In this document: positions 35,549 to 44,309 of the stretch, in pieces
Layout: each line of letters opens with the position of its first letter
How positions within the stretch are numbered: the first letter of the stretch is position 1
From: G963668435 sp963668435
GTDB taxonomy: Bacteria; Latescibacterota; Latescibacteria; Latescibacterales; Latescibacteraceae
Direction: 5' to 3'
Assembly (NCBI GenBank): GCA_963668435.2
Contig: CAXXSC010000005.1
Coordinates: 1 to 64,000, forward strand
Length of the DNA stretch: 64,000 nt
The notes under the pieces: model-generated
The model's input: the letters and a program-made list of their open reading frames with translations, nothing else
Databases searched by the model: none
Told to the model about the DNA's origin: nothing
Program-made: the position numbers and the translations under genes

Positions 35549-38500
35549 TCACAAATCGGGATTGGTATCCTTATCAGCCTTAACAAACTTTAAGGCATCG
35601 GCACGGGCAAGCCTGCCACTTGACTTATCGGTCAGCTCGACCAGACTCTCCCCCTTACTGAAATGCCATGTCCCGAGAAGGAACCAGGGCGATTCATCGG
35701 TAAGCCATTTTTCAATGTCATCGACACCGTCATCGTGATGAATAATGTAATTTTGCCTGAACGCCCCAATGTATTTCATTGTACGAAAACAGTAGACATT
35801 ATACATACCGCTTTCGGGCACATCGACATGCCAGCGCGCCCTGTTCTCACCTTTCCCGCGCCTGATTATATGCACGGAGGTTACGGGAAAGCCATAAAAG
35901 TTACTCTCGGAATAGTGCTGCCAGCGCTCAGGCTCCGCATTAGAGCTCAGCGGCATGATCCTGTCAATCTCGCTATCGAATGTGAAAAATTTTGTAATAC
36001 CGGTTTTCGGTACATTATAGACCTCGAAACCGGGATCGGTGTTGTCGACAATAATTACACCCTCTTCCGGCTCTGGTGGATATTTTTCGAGCACTTTATC
36101 GCCGACAAAAAATCCATCCTTCGTGGTCACCTCCATGCGTTTGGGGAAAACGGAGAAATCACTCGGCATGTTTTTGGAGATATTCGCACTGAAAAATGGC
36201 ACGCTTTTATGTTTAAAATTGAGACCGATCCGCCTCGCTTCGTGCGGCTTAATAATGTAATCTCTCTTAAGCATCTCTCCCTCCGCGGGAGACCGGTACC
36301 AGGCCGGAGACATGAGTATCACACTGAATATGCCGCTGACCGCCCCGATATTCTGTACAGTAAGGCTGTAATTATGCATCCTCCCATCCCGATCCCTGTA
36401 ATACCTGTCCTCGACATCAGTCACTGTGAAAGCCGGCAGCCCCCTGGCTGAATACATATCCAAGACCACCTGTTCGACATCGACATTGAATTTTTTGTCG
36501 AGCTCCCTGAAAAAATCCTGCTGAGATGCGGTTTGGAAACGTGTCCGCTCAAGGTAGTCGAGAAGGTAACTGTCAAAATCGCCGCCATCAACAAGTGCGT
36601 TGATCATATTAAATATGGAGGTGTTCTTGATTTTCAGCGCCTCGTACTTTATGCCATCCAAAGACGGGTCGGCACAGACATCGAACACGGTCCTGTCCTC
36701 ATAGACATGGCTCGCCAACTCGCTGTCGGTCATGGCGCTGAACTCGGGATAGCCGTGCCCGCCGCGTAAACCGAATCCCTCATGTTTCGCCGACAAATAG
36801 GCGCTGACCGACTGCTGGAAGAAAGGATTATCTCCTAAATCAAAATTATTCGTAAAATCGTAGTATTGCGGAAGGACAGTATAGTCGTCTGAATGCTGCG
36901 GCGGATTCTTTCTGAAGCGTTTATATTTGAAACTCAAATAGCGTCTGTTCTTCCTTGTGTCCGACGGCTCGAACAGGGGCTCAATCATGAATCCGAAAGC
37001 TTCCGACTGAACAAATTCCGGCGTTTTGATTTTCGGTTTCGAGTAGGATTCCGCCAACCTGAACGACCGCTCGGCATTGAATCCCAATTCCTTGACAAAC
37101 ACCTGCTCAGGCTGCAGTCTCGCCGAACTGTCGGTCCAGTAGCGCAGATAGGCAAGGAACTGCACCGGCACCTCGATCACTGAAAAACGGCGGTAAGGAT
37201 AATCCAGCCCGAGAAAAACCTCGAACTTGTCCTTTTTCTCACGTATCAGTTCCGGCAGTTTATCCTGAATGTCACCGAACCGGGAGATAAATTCATCATG
37301 CCCTCGTTTCAGATATATAGCGTACTCGACACCATCCGCCTCGACGGCGCATTTCCGGTAATCGCCGATAACAAGTGAAAGCTGCGGCAGGGGATATTCG
37401 GGCGTAAAACGGGTAGTCGTTTCATCGATCTGTTCCCCCGCCCCCTGGGACACAGCAGTCAAACCTGCCTTGCTGGTGACAGTCAGCCTGTATGCAACGA
37501 AATCGCGGTGAAGCTCGTTCGGAAACACCGAGCCGTACGGCACACCGGAGCTGGGATACCACCCGTTTTCCGGCGTAAGGAGCACATAGTCCGGTGTAAT
37601 GAATGCATAACGTTTGTCGGTGCTGTGAAGTCCTATCCCATGAACATGGTCCATGACAGAATCATCGATATCGATATAACCGGCACTCTCTTCGATGCTG
37701 CCGCTGTAATCAATCGAAAGCCGTGCGGAAGATCCCGGCTCCAACAGCATGGCAAGGCTGAGAATATGCAGATTGCGGCTGAATCCAATCGCCACCCCAT
37801 CACACTCAACCGACCGGACAACAAGCCCCGGATTGAGACTGAAATAGCAGGTGTCGATACGGGCGTCCGTCCTGTTCTCGATCCTGAGATCGGCGCTGAC
37901 ATCGATGAAATGTCCTTCGTGGGAAAGCGCAAGATCACAATCCGATACCGTGACCACAGCTTTCCGGCAGACAATTTCGTTCAAGGCCCGCATTTCCGAC
38001 CTTAGCTGGTGGCGCTTGTTAAAATGATTTTGGTACTGAAGATGGGAGAGAACAGCGAGAGCCAGGCAGATAAGGGCTAACGACACATCCCGCACTTTCG
38101 AGAAACGCACCTGTGTCAGGCGTTGAAACAGCAGGGCAGTGAACAGAATGCAGGCAAGCCCCCAGAAAAAATACACCGCCCTGTGGGTCACTGCGACAGC
38201 GAGAGGACCGATTCCGGTGAAATCAGACGCAAGCAGAGGCGTATTGAATGCCCACAGGTCGAACACACCGTGAAAAGAATCCGACAGCCGGAGATAGAGA
38301 ACCGTATACAGCACAAAGAGGAGCACCACATACAGAGCCTTCGACCGGGTAAGGAACATCACCAGGAGATTGGTACCGATAGTCACTGCCAATACCGGAA
38401 GAGTTATCAGCAGCGGATAGAGGAAATAATAGCGGAACGCGACACTGACATCGTGAAAGACAAGGCTGTCGAAAAGAAACGCTGTCGCAAGCAGGACAAG

Positions 38501-38863
38501 AACAACAGGGACAAAGAGATACAGCACACCGAGGGATTTTCCCAGTATAAAGCCAAGGTTCGAGAAAGAGCGTACAAAGAGAGCGTCGTTCGATTTCGAG
38601 AACCTGATATCGTCGAAAACCGCCGAAGAAAAAAATATGCTGAAAACTGTAAAGAGATAATTGGCCAGAAGAAGAATAAAATACGGATGGAATCCCGGAA
38701 AACGTTTCGCATTCCATGCCATCAGCCATCTGACATCATAGATGACAAGCACTACAAAAAACAGCCACATCACCAGATTTACCATTGTCCTGAACTGGCT
38801 CTTGAACTCGTATTTCGCAACTGCGGAAACTGTTCTCGTTTCATTTCTGATTGCGGTATACAT
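35549..38863 (-). CDS. ABC-2 permease fused to an M1-peptidase-like domain
   Basis: About 1104 residues. I prefer ATG 38863 (MYTAIRNETRTVSAVAKYEF) over one 21 bases further up. Residues 1-280 hold ABC-2-type membrane helices (MVNLVMWLFFVVLVIYDVRW, PLLITLPVLAVTIGTNLLVM). The large remainder starts with an M1-aminopeptidase-like beta domain (ISVDAD/ LRIENRTD..., YRLTVTSKAGLTAVSQGAGE), then a peptidase-like helical region and further beta modules. I find no HEXXH zinc motif, so the peptidase part looks inactive. Known M1-fused permeases exist in Bacteroidetes and relatives. The periplasmic domain may bind the cargo of the exporter. Confidence 0.75.
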   Translation of the reverse strand: MYTAIRNETRTVSAVAKYEFKSQFRTMVNLVMWLFFVVLVIYDVRWLMAWNAKRFPGFHPYFILLLANYLFTVFSIFFSSAVFDDIRFSKSNDALFVRSFSNLGFILGKSLGVLYLFVPVVLVLLATAFLFDSLVFHDVSVAFRYYFLYPLLITLPVLAVTIGTNLLVMFLTRSKALYVVLLFVLYTVLYLRLSDSFHGVFDLWAFNTPLLASDFTGIGPLAVAVTHRAVYFFWGLACILFTALLFQRLTQVRFSKVRDVSLALICLALAVLSHLQYQNHFNKRHQLRSEMRALNEIVCRKAVVTVSDCDLALSHEGHFIDVSADLRIENRTDARIDTCYFSLNPGLVVRSVECDGVAIGFSRNLHILSLAMLLEPGSSARLSIDYSGSIEESAGYIDIDDSVMDHVHGIGLHSTDKRYAFITPDYVLLTPENGWYPSSGVPYGSVFPNELHRDFVAYRLTVTSKAGLTAVSQGAGEQIDETTTRFTPEYPLPQLSLVIGDYRKCAVEADGVEYAIYLKRGHDEFISRFGDIQDKLPELIREKKDKFEVFLGLDYPYRRFSVIEVPVQFLAYLRYWTDSSARLQPEQVFVKELGFNAERSFRLAESYSKPKIKTPEFVQSEAFGFMIEPLFEPSDTRKNRRYLSFKYKRFRKNPPQHSDDYTVLPQYYDFTNNFDLGDNPFFQQSVSAYLSAKHEGFGLRGGHGYPEFSAMTDSELASHVYEDRTVFDVCADPSLDGIKYEALKIKNTSIFNMINALVDGGDFDSYLLDYLERTRFQTASQQDFFRELDKKFNVDVEQVVLDMYSARGLPAFTVTDVEDRYYRDRDGRMHNYSLTVQNIGAVSGIFSVILMSPAWYRSPAEGEMLKRDYIIKPHEARRIGLNFKHKSVPFFSANISKNMPSDFSVFPKRMEVTTKDGFFVGDKVLEKYPPEPEEGVIIVDNTDPGFEVYNVPKTGITKFFTFDSEIDRIMPLSSNAEPERWQHYSESNFYGFPVTSVHIIRRGKGENRARWHVDVPESGMYNVYCFRTMKYIGAFRQNYIIHHDDGVDDIEKWLTDESPWFLLGTWHFSKGESLVELTDKSSGRLARADALKFVKADKDTNPDL

Positions 38864-39172
38864 GAACACCAACCCTGTCAACAAGCATTACACAATATTA
38901 GTCAATTTATATATTTTCGAATATAATGCAAGAATTATTTCTCGCTTGCAGGATTTCCTGCTTTTCTCTTCCTTATCCTGTATCTGTCAAATCCAGTTAT
39001 CCTGTCCACTGTCTTTTCTCTGTGTCCTCAGTGTCCTCAGTGCACTCTGTGGCTGACACATGACCGTTGACTCCCGAAACGCCTTTCCCGCTATTTCCCC
39101 TTGACTGCTTCCCGGCTTTCCCGTATGCTGATTTTATAATACGTAAAGAAACTCAGACTAAGGAGCAGGCAC

Positions 39173-40741
39173 ATGAAACGCCGTGATTTCAACAGGCAGG
39201 CCGGTATAGCCGGAGCGGGAGCGCTGTTTTCGGCCAACTGCGGTTCTGCGCAGGAAAAACGGAACGGGCTCGCCAATATAAAGAACATCCTCGTCCTCAT
39301 GGTCGACCAGCAGAGGTTCGACTGTATCGGTTGCAACGGCAACAGTGTCGTCAAGACGCCGAACCTCGACCGTCTGGCAAAAAACGGCATCCGTTTCACC
39401 AACTGCTATACACCGGCTCCAGTCTGCACACCGGCGAGGACCTCGTTCCAGACCGGACTCTGGCCGCACCGTCACCAGCTCATTTTCAACACCGGCAACG
39501 CCATCACCAAGGGCGGCATCGACGATCCGAAACCGGACACGCGTTTTTTCGCCGAAACGCTCGACGAATCGGGCTGGAACTGTGCCCATGTCGGTAAGTG
39601 GCATATCGGCCGCGAGCAGCACAAACCGGAACACCACGGCTACGACAAAAATCTCGCCTACTATCCGAATTACGGTTATCCGTCCAGGCACCCGCATTAC
39701 CTCGATTACCTGAAAGATCAGGGCCAGGACAGTTTCAACCTGAGCTGGGAACGGCGCGATCCGACAGGCTACCGTCCCTACGCAGGGCTTCAGGAGGGCC
39801 CGCAGTCGGCCTCGATCCCGGCCTATCTCGCTAACCAGACACTCGAAACCATCGACCGCTACACGAAAGAGAACAAGCCTTTTTTCATCGGCTGCAATTT
39901 CTGGGGGCCGCACGCACCCTATAACATCACGAAAAAACATCTCGAAATGTACCGTAACATGAATATCGAGCCGTGGCCGAACTGGGACTGCGACCTCTCC
40001 GACAAGCCGGGCGTTATCACCCGTTACGGTGAATACTGGCGCACCGGCTGGTTCAATGACAAGGACCTTTCCGAGATGATCGGCGAGTATTACGGCTATA
40101 TAACGCTTATCGACGAGGAATGCGGGCGTATCCTCGATTCACTGGAAGAAAAAGGCGAACTCGACAACACACTGGTCATCTACACCGCGGACCACGGCAG
40201 TTCAGTGGGCTCATACCGCTACTGGGACAAAGGATTCGGCATGTACGACTGTATCACGAAAGTACCGTTGATCGTCTCGCACCCCTCTATCAAGCCCGGT
40301 GTGTCCGACGCTTTTGTCACCCTTAACGATATTGCCCCGACAATCCTCGATGCCGGAGGATGCAATGTGCACAAGATGGACGGCAGCTCGCTCAAGCCGA
40401 TCCTCAGCGGGGAAAAAGATGCTGTCCGCGGCGACTACATCATCACCGAACACCACGGCCATCAGCAGGTCTTCTGGCAGCGCATGGTCAGGACTCCGAC
40501 ATTCAAGTACATTTTCAATCCTACCTCGCGCGACGAGTTCTACGATCTCGTGAGTGATCCCTGGGAGACTGTGAATATAATCGAGACTGCCGACCGCGAG
40601 CAGCTGGCCTGGGCGAAAGAAAAGCTCATCGCATGGATGGAGGAAACCGGCGATTATCTCCGTGTCTGGGCCTACCCCATTCTTACGGAGAATCCATCAC
40701 AGAACAGGAACCAGTACAACGACAACATGAAAAAATCCTGA
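39173..40741 (+). CDS. Tat-exported type I sulfatase
   Basis: A 522-residue arylsulfatase-family enzyme. The twin-arginine start (KRRDF) and AGIAGAGALFSANC (possibly lipidated at Cys23) indicate export. The formylglycine signature C-T-P-A-R...TG is at Cys85, which would be converted to formylglycine by a Cys-type (anaerobic or FGE) maturase. Metal-binding motifs LVLMVDQQRFD, YTADHGSSVG and GKWHIG are present. It should remove sulfate esters from carbohydrate such as algal or host polysaccharide. No maturase gene is seen in the window. Confidence 0.9.
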   Translation: MKRRDFNRQAGIAGAGALFSANCGSAQEKRNGLANIKNILVLMVDQQRFDCIGCNGNSVVKTPNLDRLAKNGIRFTNCYTPAPVCTPARTSFQTGLWPHRHQLIFNTGNAITKGGIDDPKPDTRFFAETLDESGWNCAHVGKWHIGREQHKPEHHGYDKNLAYYPNYGYPSRHPHYLDYLKDQGQDSFNLSWERRDPTGYRPYAGLQEGPQSASIPAYLANQTLETIDRYTKENKPFFIGCNFWGPHAPYNITKKHLEMYRNMNIEPWPNWDCDLSDKPGVITRYGEYWRTGWFNDKDLSEMIGEYYGYITLIDEECGRILDSLEEKGELDNTLVIYTADHGSSVGSYRYWDKGFGMYDCITKVPLIVSHPSIKPGVSDAFVTLNDIAPTILDAGGCNVHKMDGSSLKPILSGEKDAVRGDYIITEHHGHQQVFWQRMVRTPTFKYIFNPTSRDEFYDLVSDPWETVNIIETADREQLAWAKEKLIAWMEETGDYLRVWAYPILTENPSQNRNQYNDNMKKS

Positions 40742-40774
40742 CATAAAACATATAGCCCGCCGGGAAAAGCCGAC

Positions 40775-40942
40775 ATGGAGGAGGTCGTTTTCCTGCAAAA
40801 ATTCTTCGATCACGAGGTCGGAGAAAAAAATGGCTGTTATGACGCCATCGTGCAGAAACTCATCAACGGGTATTTGCCCAACGCACAGCATTTCATGACC
40901 AAGATGCAGGTCTCAAAGCTCTTCGGCGAGAAAACTCGTTGA
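40775..40942 (+). CDS. Small ORF after the sulfatase, 55 residues
   Basis: ATG 40775 to TGA 40942, in the same frame as the sulfatase and 33 bases after its stop. The sequence (EEVVFLQKFFDHEVGEKNGC, later YLPNAQHFMTKMQVSK) has good coding character, and GGGAAAAG lies before the ATG. It may be a real short protein or the remnant of a longer gene. It resembles no family I know. Confidence 0.4.
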   Translation: MEEVVFLQKFFDHEVGEKNGCYDAIVQKLINGYLPNAQHFMTKMQVSKLFGEKTR

Positions 40943-41061
40943 AACCAGCATCATCGCAATACCGCACAATTGATATTTTTGATAATTGCAATGAATCTTT
41001 TTCCAACAACAAGCGTAGAAGAAAAAGTAAGGAAAAAGACAACATCAACGGAGAGGCCGGT

Positions 41062-41451
41062 ATGATGCCAGAATACGGATTTTTCAAAGAGCTCGATCTG
41101 GATTTCGAGGATGCTGTCGAGAAAGTAACTGCGGCACTCAAGAAAGAGGGTTTCGGCGTTCTGACAAGTATAGACATGCAGGAGAAATTCCGGGATAAAC
41201 TTGACATCGATTTCAGGAAATACGTTATCCTCGGTGCCTGCAATCCAATGCTGGCTCATAAATCGATCGAGGCGGAGGAGAATATCGGCCTGTTCCTCCC
41301 CTGCAACGCCATTGTCTACGAGAAGGACGGCAAATCGATCGTCGGCATTATACGTCCGGCGGCAGCCATGAGCATGATCGACAATCCGGCGCTGACGGAA
41401 ACAGCGACCCTTGTTGAGGAGAAGCTCAAAAAAGTATCAGAATCCCTGTAA
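41062..41451 (+). CDS. DUF302-family protein
   Basis: A 129-residue protein from ATG 41062 with GGAGAGG before it. Codons further upstream look non-coding. The motif DFEDAVEKVTAALKKEGFGV followed by LDIDFRKYVILGACNPMLAH and a Cys-containing NIGLFLPCNAIVYE matches the DUF302 fold, small dimeric proteins of unknown role often linked with redox or metal-stress genes. It is ended by a strong terminator. Confidence 0.8.
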   Translation: MMPEYGFFKELDLDFEDAVEKVTAALKKEGFGVLTSIDMQEKFRDKLDIDFRKYVILGACNPMLAHKSIEAEENIGLFLPCNAIVYEKDGKSIVGIIRPAAAMSMIDNPALTETATLVEEKLKKVSESL

Positions 41452-41548
41452 CCCACTGAATATAATAATGGTATAAGTCAACAGAAGCATACAGTAAAGA
41501 CTTTCGAAAAAGTGCGTATTCCAATCCCATCCGGAAGCGTGAACACGG

Positions 41549-41590
41549 CAGGCATGAACAGCGAATACTGTTCATGCCTGTTTGTTTGTT
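41549..41590 (+). terminator. Terminator after the DUF302 gene
   Basis: A perfect 13-bp stem CAGGCATGAACAG / CTGTTCATGCCTG with a six-base loop and a following TTTGTTTGTT. It separates the DUF302 gene from the protease array. Confidence 0.9.
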
Positions 41591-41692
41591 GGAGAACATT
41601 TTGTTTTTTCGTATATTACAGTACACATGTCATCGTTGAAAACCAGCCTTACTCCCACGAAACAATATATTATCATAAACGCAGGATTATAA

Positions 41693-44251
41693 ATGATTTA
41701 CGCAATACTGACCACTATTTTTCTTTTCCTTTCCAGTAGCCACAACGCCTATTCCGATGCTGTTTCATCATCCACGGCACGATCAGCAGCTGACACATTC
41801 ATGTCAGGCAGGTCCGGTATCCAGGCGGCAAAAAGCACACATGACACATTTCTATTTGACACACAGGCGGTCATGGACGACAAGGGGCGAACGATAGCCT
41901 ATGTCCATTCATTCGATCAGGGCGGCTATGTTATCACCGCGGCGGACGATCGTATCACACCGGTACTGGGCTACTCGGACAAGGGGTCGTTCGATTTCAC
42001 CGACAGCGATCAAAATTTTCTACTCTATCTTCTGAAAATCGATATCCCCATTCGACTCGACGCGCTTGAGGAAGGCGATGATGCAATGCTCGAACGCAGC
42101 ATTGAAAACAGTGCACAATGGAACGATCTCGCCAACGGTATCTTCGCCGCGAAAAAAGCCGACGCAAAAACCTATGGCCCCCTGATCCAGACAAACTGGA
42201 ATCAGGATTTCCCCTACAATAAATACTGCCCGCTCGATCCAACGACGGGACTGCGCTCCTTTGCCGGCTGCTATGCCGCAGCGATAGCCCAGATATGCAA
42301 TTACTGGCAATATCCTAAAAGCCTGTCGTTCGATGCCGGCGACTCTTACATCTCGAAAGGCGATAACGGCGACATTTCGATCTTTGAAGATGCCGAACGG
42401 CTCGATTTTCCGACTATCGACGAGCTCAACGGGGCATTGGGCACTATCAGTTACAACGACGACATGGAATCCATCGCATGGCTTATGTCCGGCATCGGAA
42501 TAAAAATAATAACACACTATTCATCGGATGGATCGGGCACCGCGGATAGTGTTTATCCTTTTTATATTGTAGGCTTCACTTCGTCGTATGGCTCCCTGTC
42601 ATGGGCAGACGATTACCCGCATGCCATAGACGATATCGTGAACGGCATTCCAGTAGGATTGGGTCTTAACAGCAGCGTCACAGAGAGCGGTCATGCGGTG
42701 ATCCTGGATGGCTATGACGAGGCAAGCGGCCTGTTCCATCTCAATCCGGGCTGGGGTGACCAGGACGACACAAACAGATGGTATTCGCTCCCCGATATCG
42801 ATTTAGAAGAATACGATTCGATCTGGGGCTTTATTTACAATATAAAACCGGAACAGACAGTGGAATTCGAGGAAATTCACGGAACAGTCTTCGATCCCGA
42901 CGGCGCACCTTTAAACCTCGCCACAGTAAAGGTCAATCCCGGTGGTGCAACAGCCTATACCGACGAGACCGGCACCTTCAGCTTCAGGCTTCCCACAGGC
43001 ACAAACAAAACGATCACGGTCAACCACCCTTCATACGCGTATTACATGGCGCCGGTCAGCAGCGGCGACAACACGGTCAGGCTCGCTGAACTGGATGATC
43101 CGACACTGCTGTGGTATCATTTCGACAGCGATGGCAGCGACGCGAGCGGCCGCGGCAATGATATATCATACGATCCTGCTTTTGTTTCACTGGTTCCCGG
43201 CAGGTATGGCAACGCGGTCTCTGTCTCGGCTCAATTCAGTCTGATAAAAGCTGAAATACCAGCACTGTATACCAACGCTGACAGTGAGATGACAATTGAA
43301 AGCTGGGTGCAGATCACAACTGATATAGACGAAACGGTAAATCAATATATCTTATCAGCAACACCCCGGACATACATCATGGGTCTCGTCGGAACTTTCA
43401 GTGTTGTCAGCATTTATTACGCACAAGACGGGAACAACACAACTCTGCGGTCTTCACACCGAGCAAATCCTTTTACCATTGGCGACTGGGTACATATCGC
43501 CATTGTCAACAGTAACAGGACAGCCCGCCTTTACGTCAACGGAATCCTGGAATATGAGACGGAAATAAAATCTGATTACTTGGTTCAACCAGGCGGAGAT
43601 CTCGTCCTGGGCATCCAGGGTGAATCACTGTACGAGACCCCCGCAATCATGGATGAAACCAGAATCAGCGCGGCGGCGCTTCAGCCGGGCGAATTTATCG
43701 GCGGCGAATTCAAGGGATCACTGACGGTGAGTGTGAGCGACGGCGAATCCGGCGTATTTTCCGACGCGGAAGTCACCGTCGAGCCGGGCGGTTACACAAT
43801 GATAAGCGGCGAGGATGGTCTCGTTCAGTTCGACAACATTCCCGCACGTGATGATTACACGGTCACAGTCTCGGCGGAGGGCTATGACCCGGTAACAGCC
43901 GTTGATATCGAGGTCGCCACCGGCAACGGCGCATCTCTGGCGATCGACATTACAGGTAACGTGGTCGGCGTTGGCAATGACATCCCCATCGCGTTCGAGC
44001 TCGGCAATCCATTCCCGAATCCGTTCAATGCCGGTGTGAACATCAGCTATTCACTTGCGGAAACAGCCCCCGTGGAGCTGACACTCTATTCCATCGGCGG
44101 CCAGGTGGTGAAAACGATCAGCAAAGGCACAATGCACCCCGGCAGATATTCGGAATCCATCGACAGCGCGGGGCTTCCCAACGGCGTGTTTTTCATAAAA
44201 CTCTCTGCTGGCAACAGAAACGCGGTCAAAAAAGTGGTGCATGTGAAGTAA
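41693..44251 (+). CDS. Secreted C10 (streptopain-like) cysteine protease, copy 1
   Basis: An 852-residue protein: signal peptide (1-20), SpeB-type propeptide (DKGRTIAYVHSFDQGGYVIT, VLGYSDKGSFDF), C10 protease domain (about 155-390), carboxypeptidase-regulatory-like beta domain (VFDPDGAPLNLATVKVNPGG), LamG-like lectin domain (LLWYHFDSDGSDASGRGND ... MTIESWVQI), a second regulatory-like domain and the C-terminal sorting domain (NPFPNPFNAG). Catalytic Cys193 (AGCYAAAIAQ) and His334 (SGHAVILDGYDE) are present, with Trp354 in NPGWGD as in streptopain. It is probably secreted, anchored at the surface and activated by loss of the propeptide. First of four tandem copies. Confidence 0.88.
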   Translation: MIYAILTTIFLFLSSSHNAYSDAVSSSTARSAADTFMSGRSGIQAAKSTHDTFLFDTQAVMDDKGRTIAYVHSFDQGGYVITAADDRITPVLGYSDKGSFDFTDSDQNFLLYLLKIDIPIRLDALEEGDDAMLERSIENSAQWNDLANGIFAAKKADAKTYGPLIQTNWNQDFPYNKYCPLDPTTGLRSFAGCYAAAIAQICNYWQYPKSLSFDAGDSYISKGDNGDISIFEDAERLDFPTIDELNGALGTISYNDDMESIAWLMSGIGIKIITHYSSDGSGTADSVYPFYIVGFTSSYGSLSWADDYPHAIDDIVNGIPVGLGLNSSVTESGHAVILDGYDEASGLFHLNPGWGDQDDTNRWYSLPDIDLEEYDSIWGFIYNIKPEQTVEFEEIHGTVFDPDGAPLNLATVKVNPGGATAYTDETGTFSFRLPTGTNKTITVNHPSYAYYMAPVSSGDNTVRLAELDDPTLLWYHFDSDGSDASGRGNDISYDPAFVSLVPGRYGNAVSVSAQFSLIKAEIPALYTNADSEMTIESWVQITTDIDETVNQYILSATPRTYIMGLVGTFSVVSIYYAQDGNNTTLRSSHRANPFTIGDWVHIAIVNSNRTARLYVNGILEYETEIKSDYLVQPGGDLVLGIQGESLYETPAIMDETRISAAALQPGEFIGGEFKGSLTVSVSDGESGVFSDAEVTVEPGGYTMISGEDGLVQFDNIPARDDYTVTVSAEGYDPVTAVDIEVATGNGASLAIDITGNVVGVGNDIPIAFELGNPFPNPFNAGVNISYSLAETAPVELTLYSIGGQVVKTISKGTMHPGRYSESIDSAGLPNGVFFIKLSAGNRNAVKKVVHVK

Positions 44252-44309
44252 CGCTATTTTTATACAATCCGGCAAACCCGAACAACTCATCAAACAAACA
44301 GGATATTCC

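Noticed and set aside
40739..40942. TGA read-through or selenocysteine in the sulfatase
   Set aside because: The catalytic Cys85 is already present, no SECIS-like hairpin is evident right after the TGA, and the sulfatase is full length without it.
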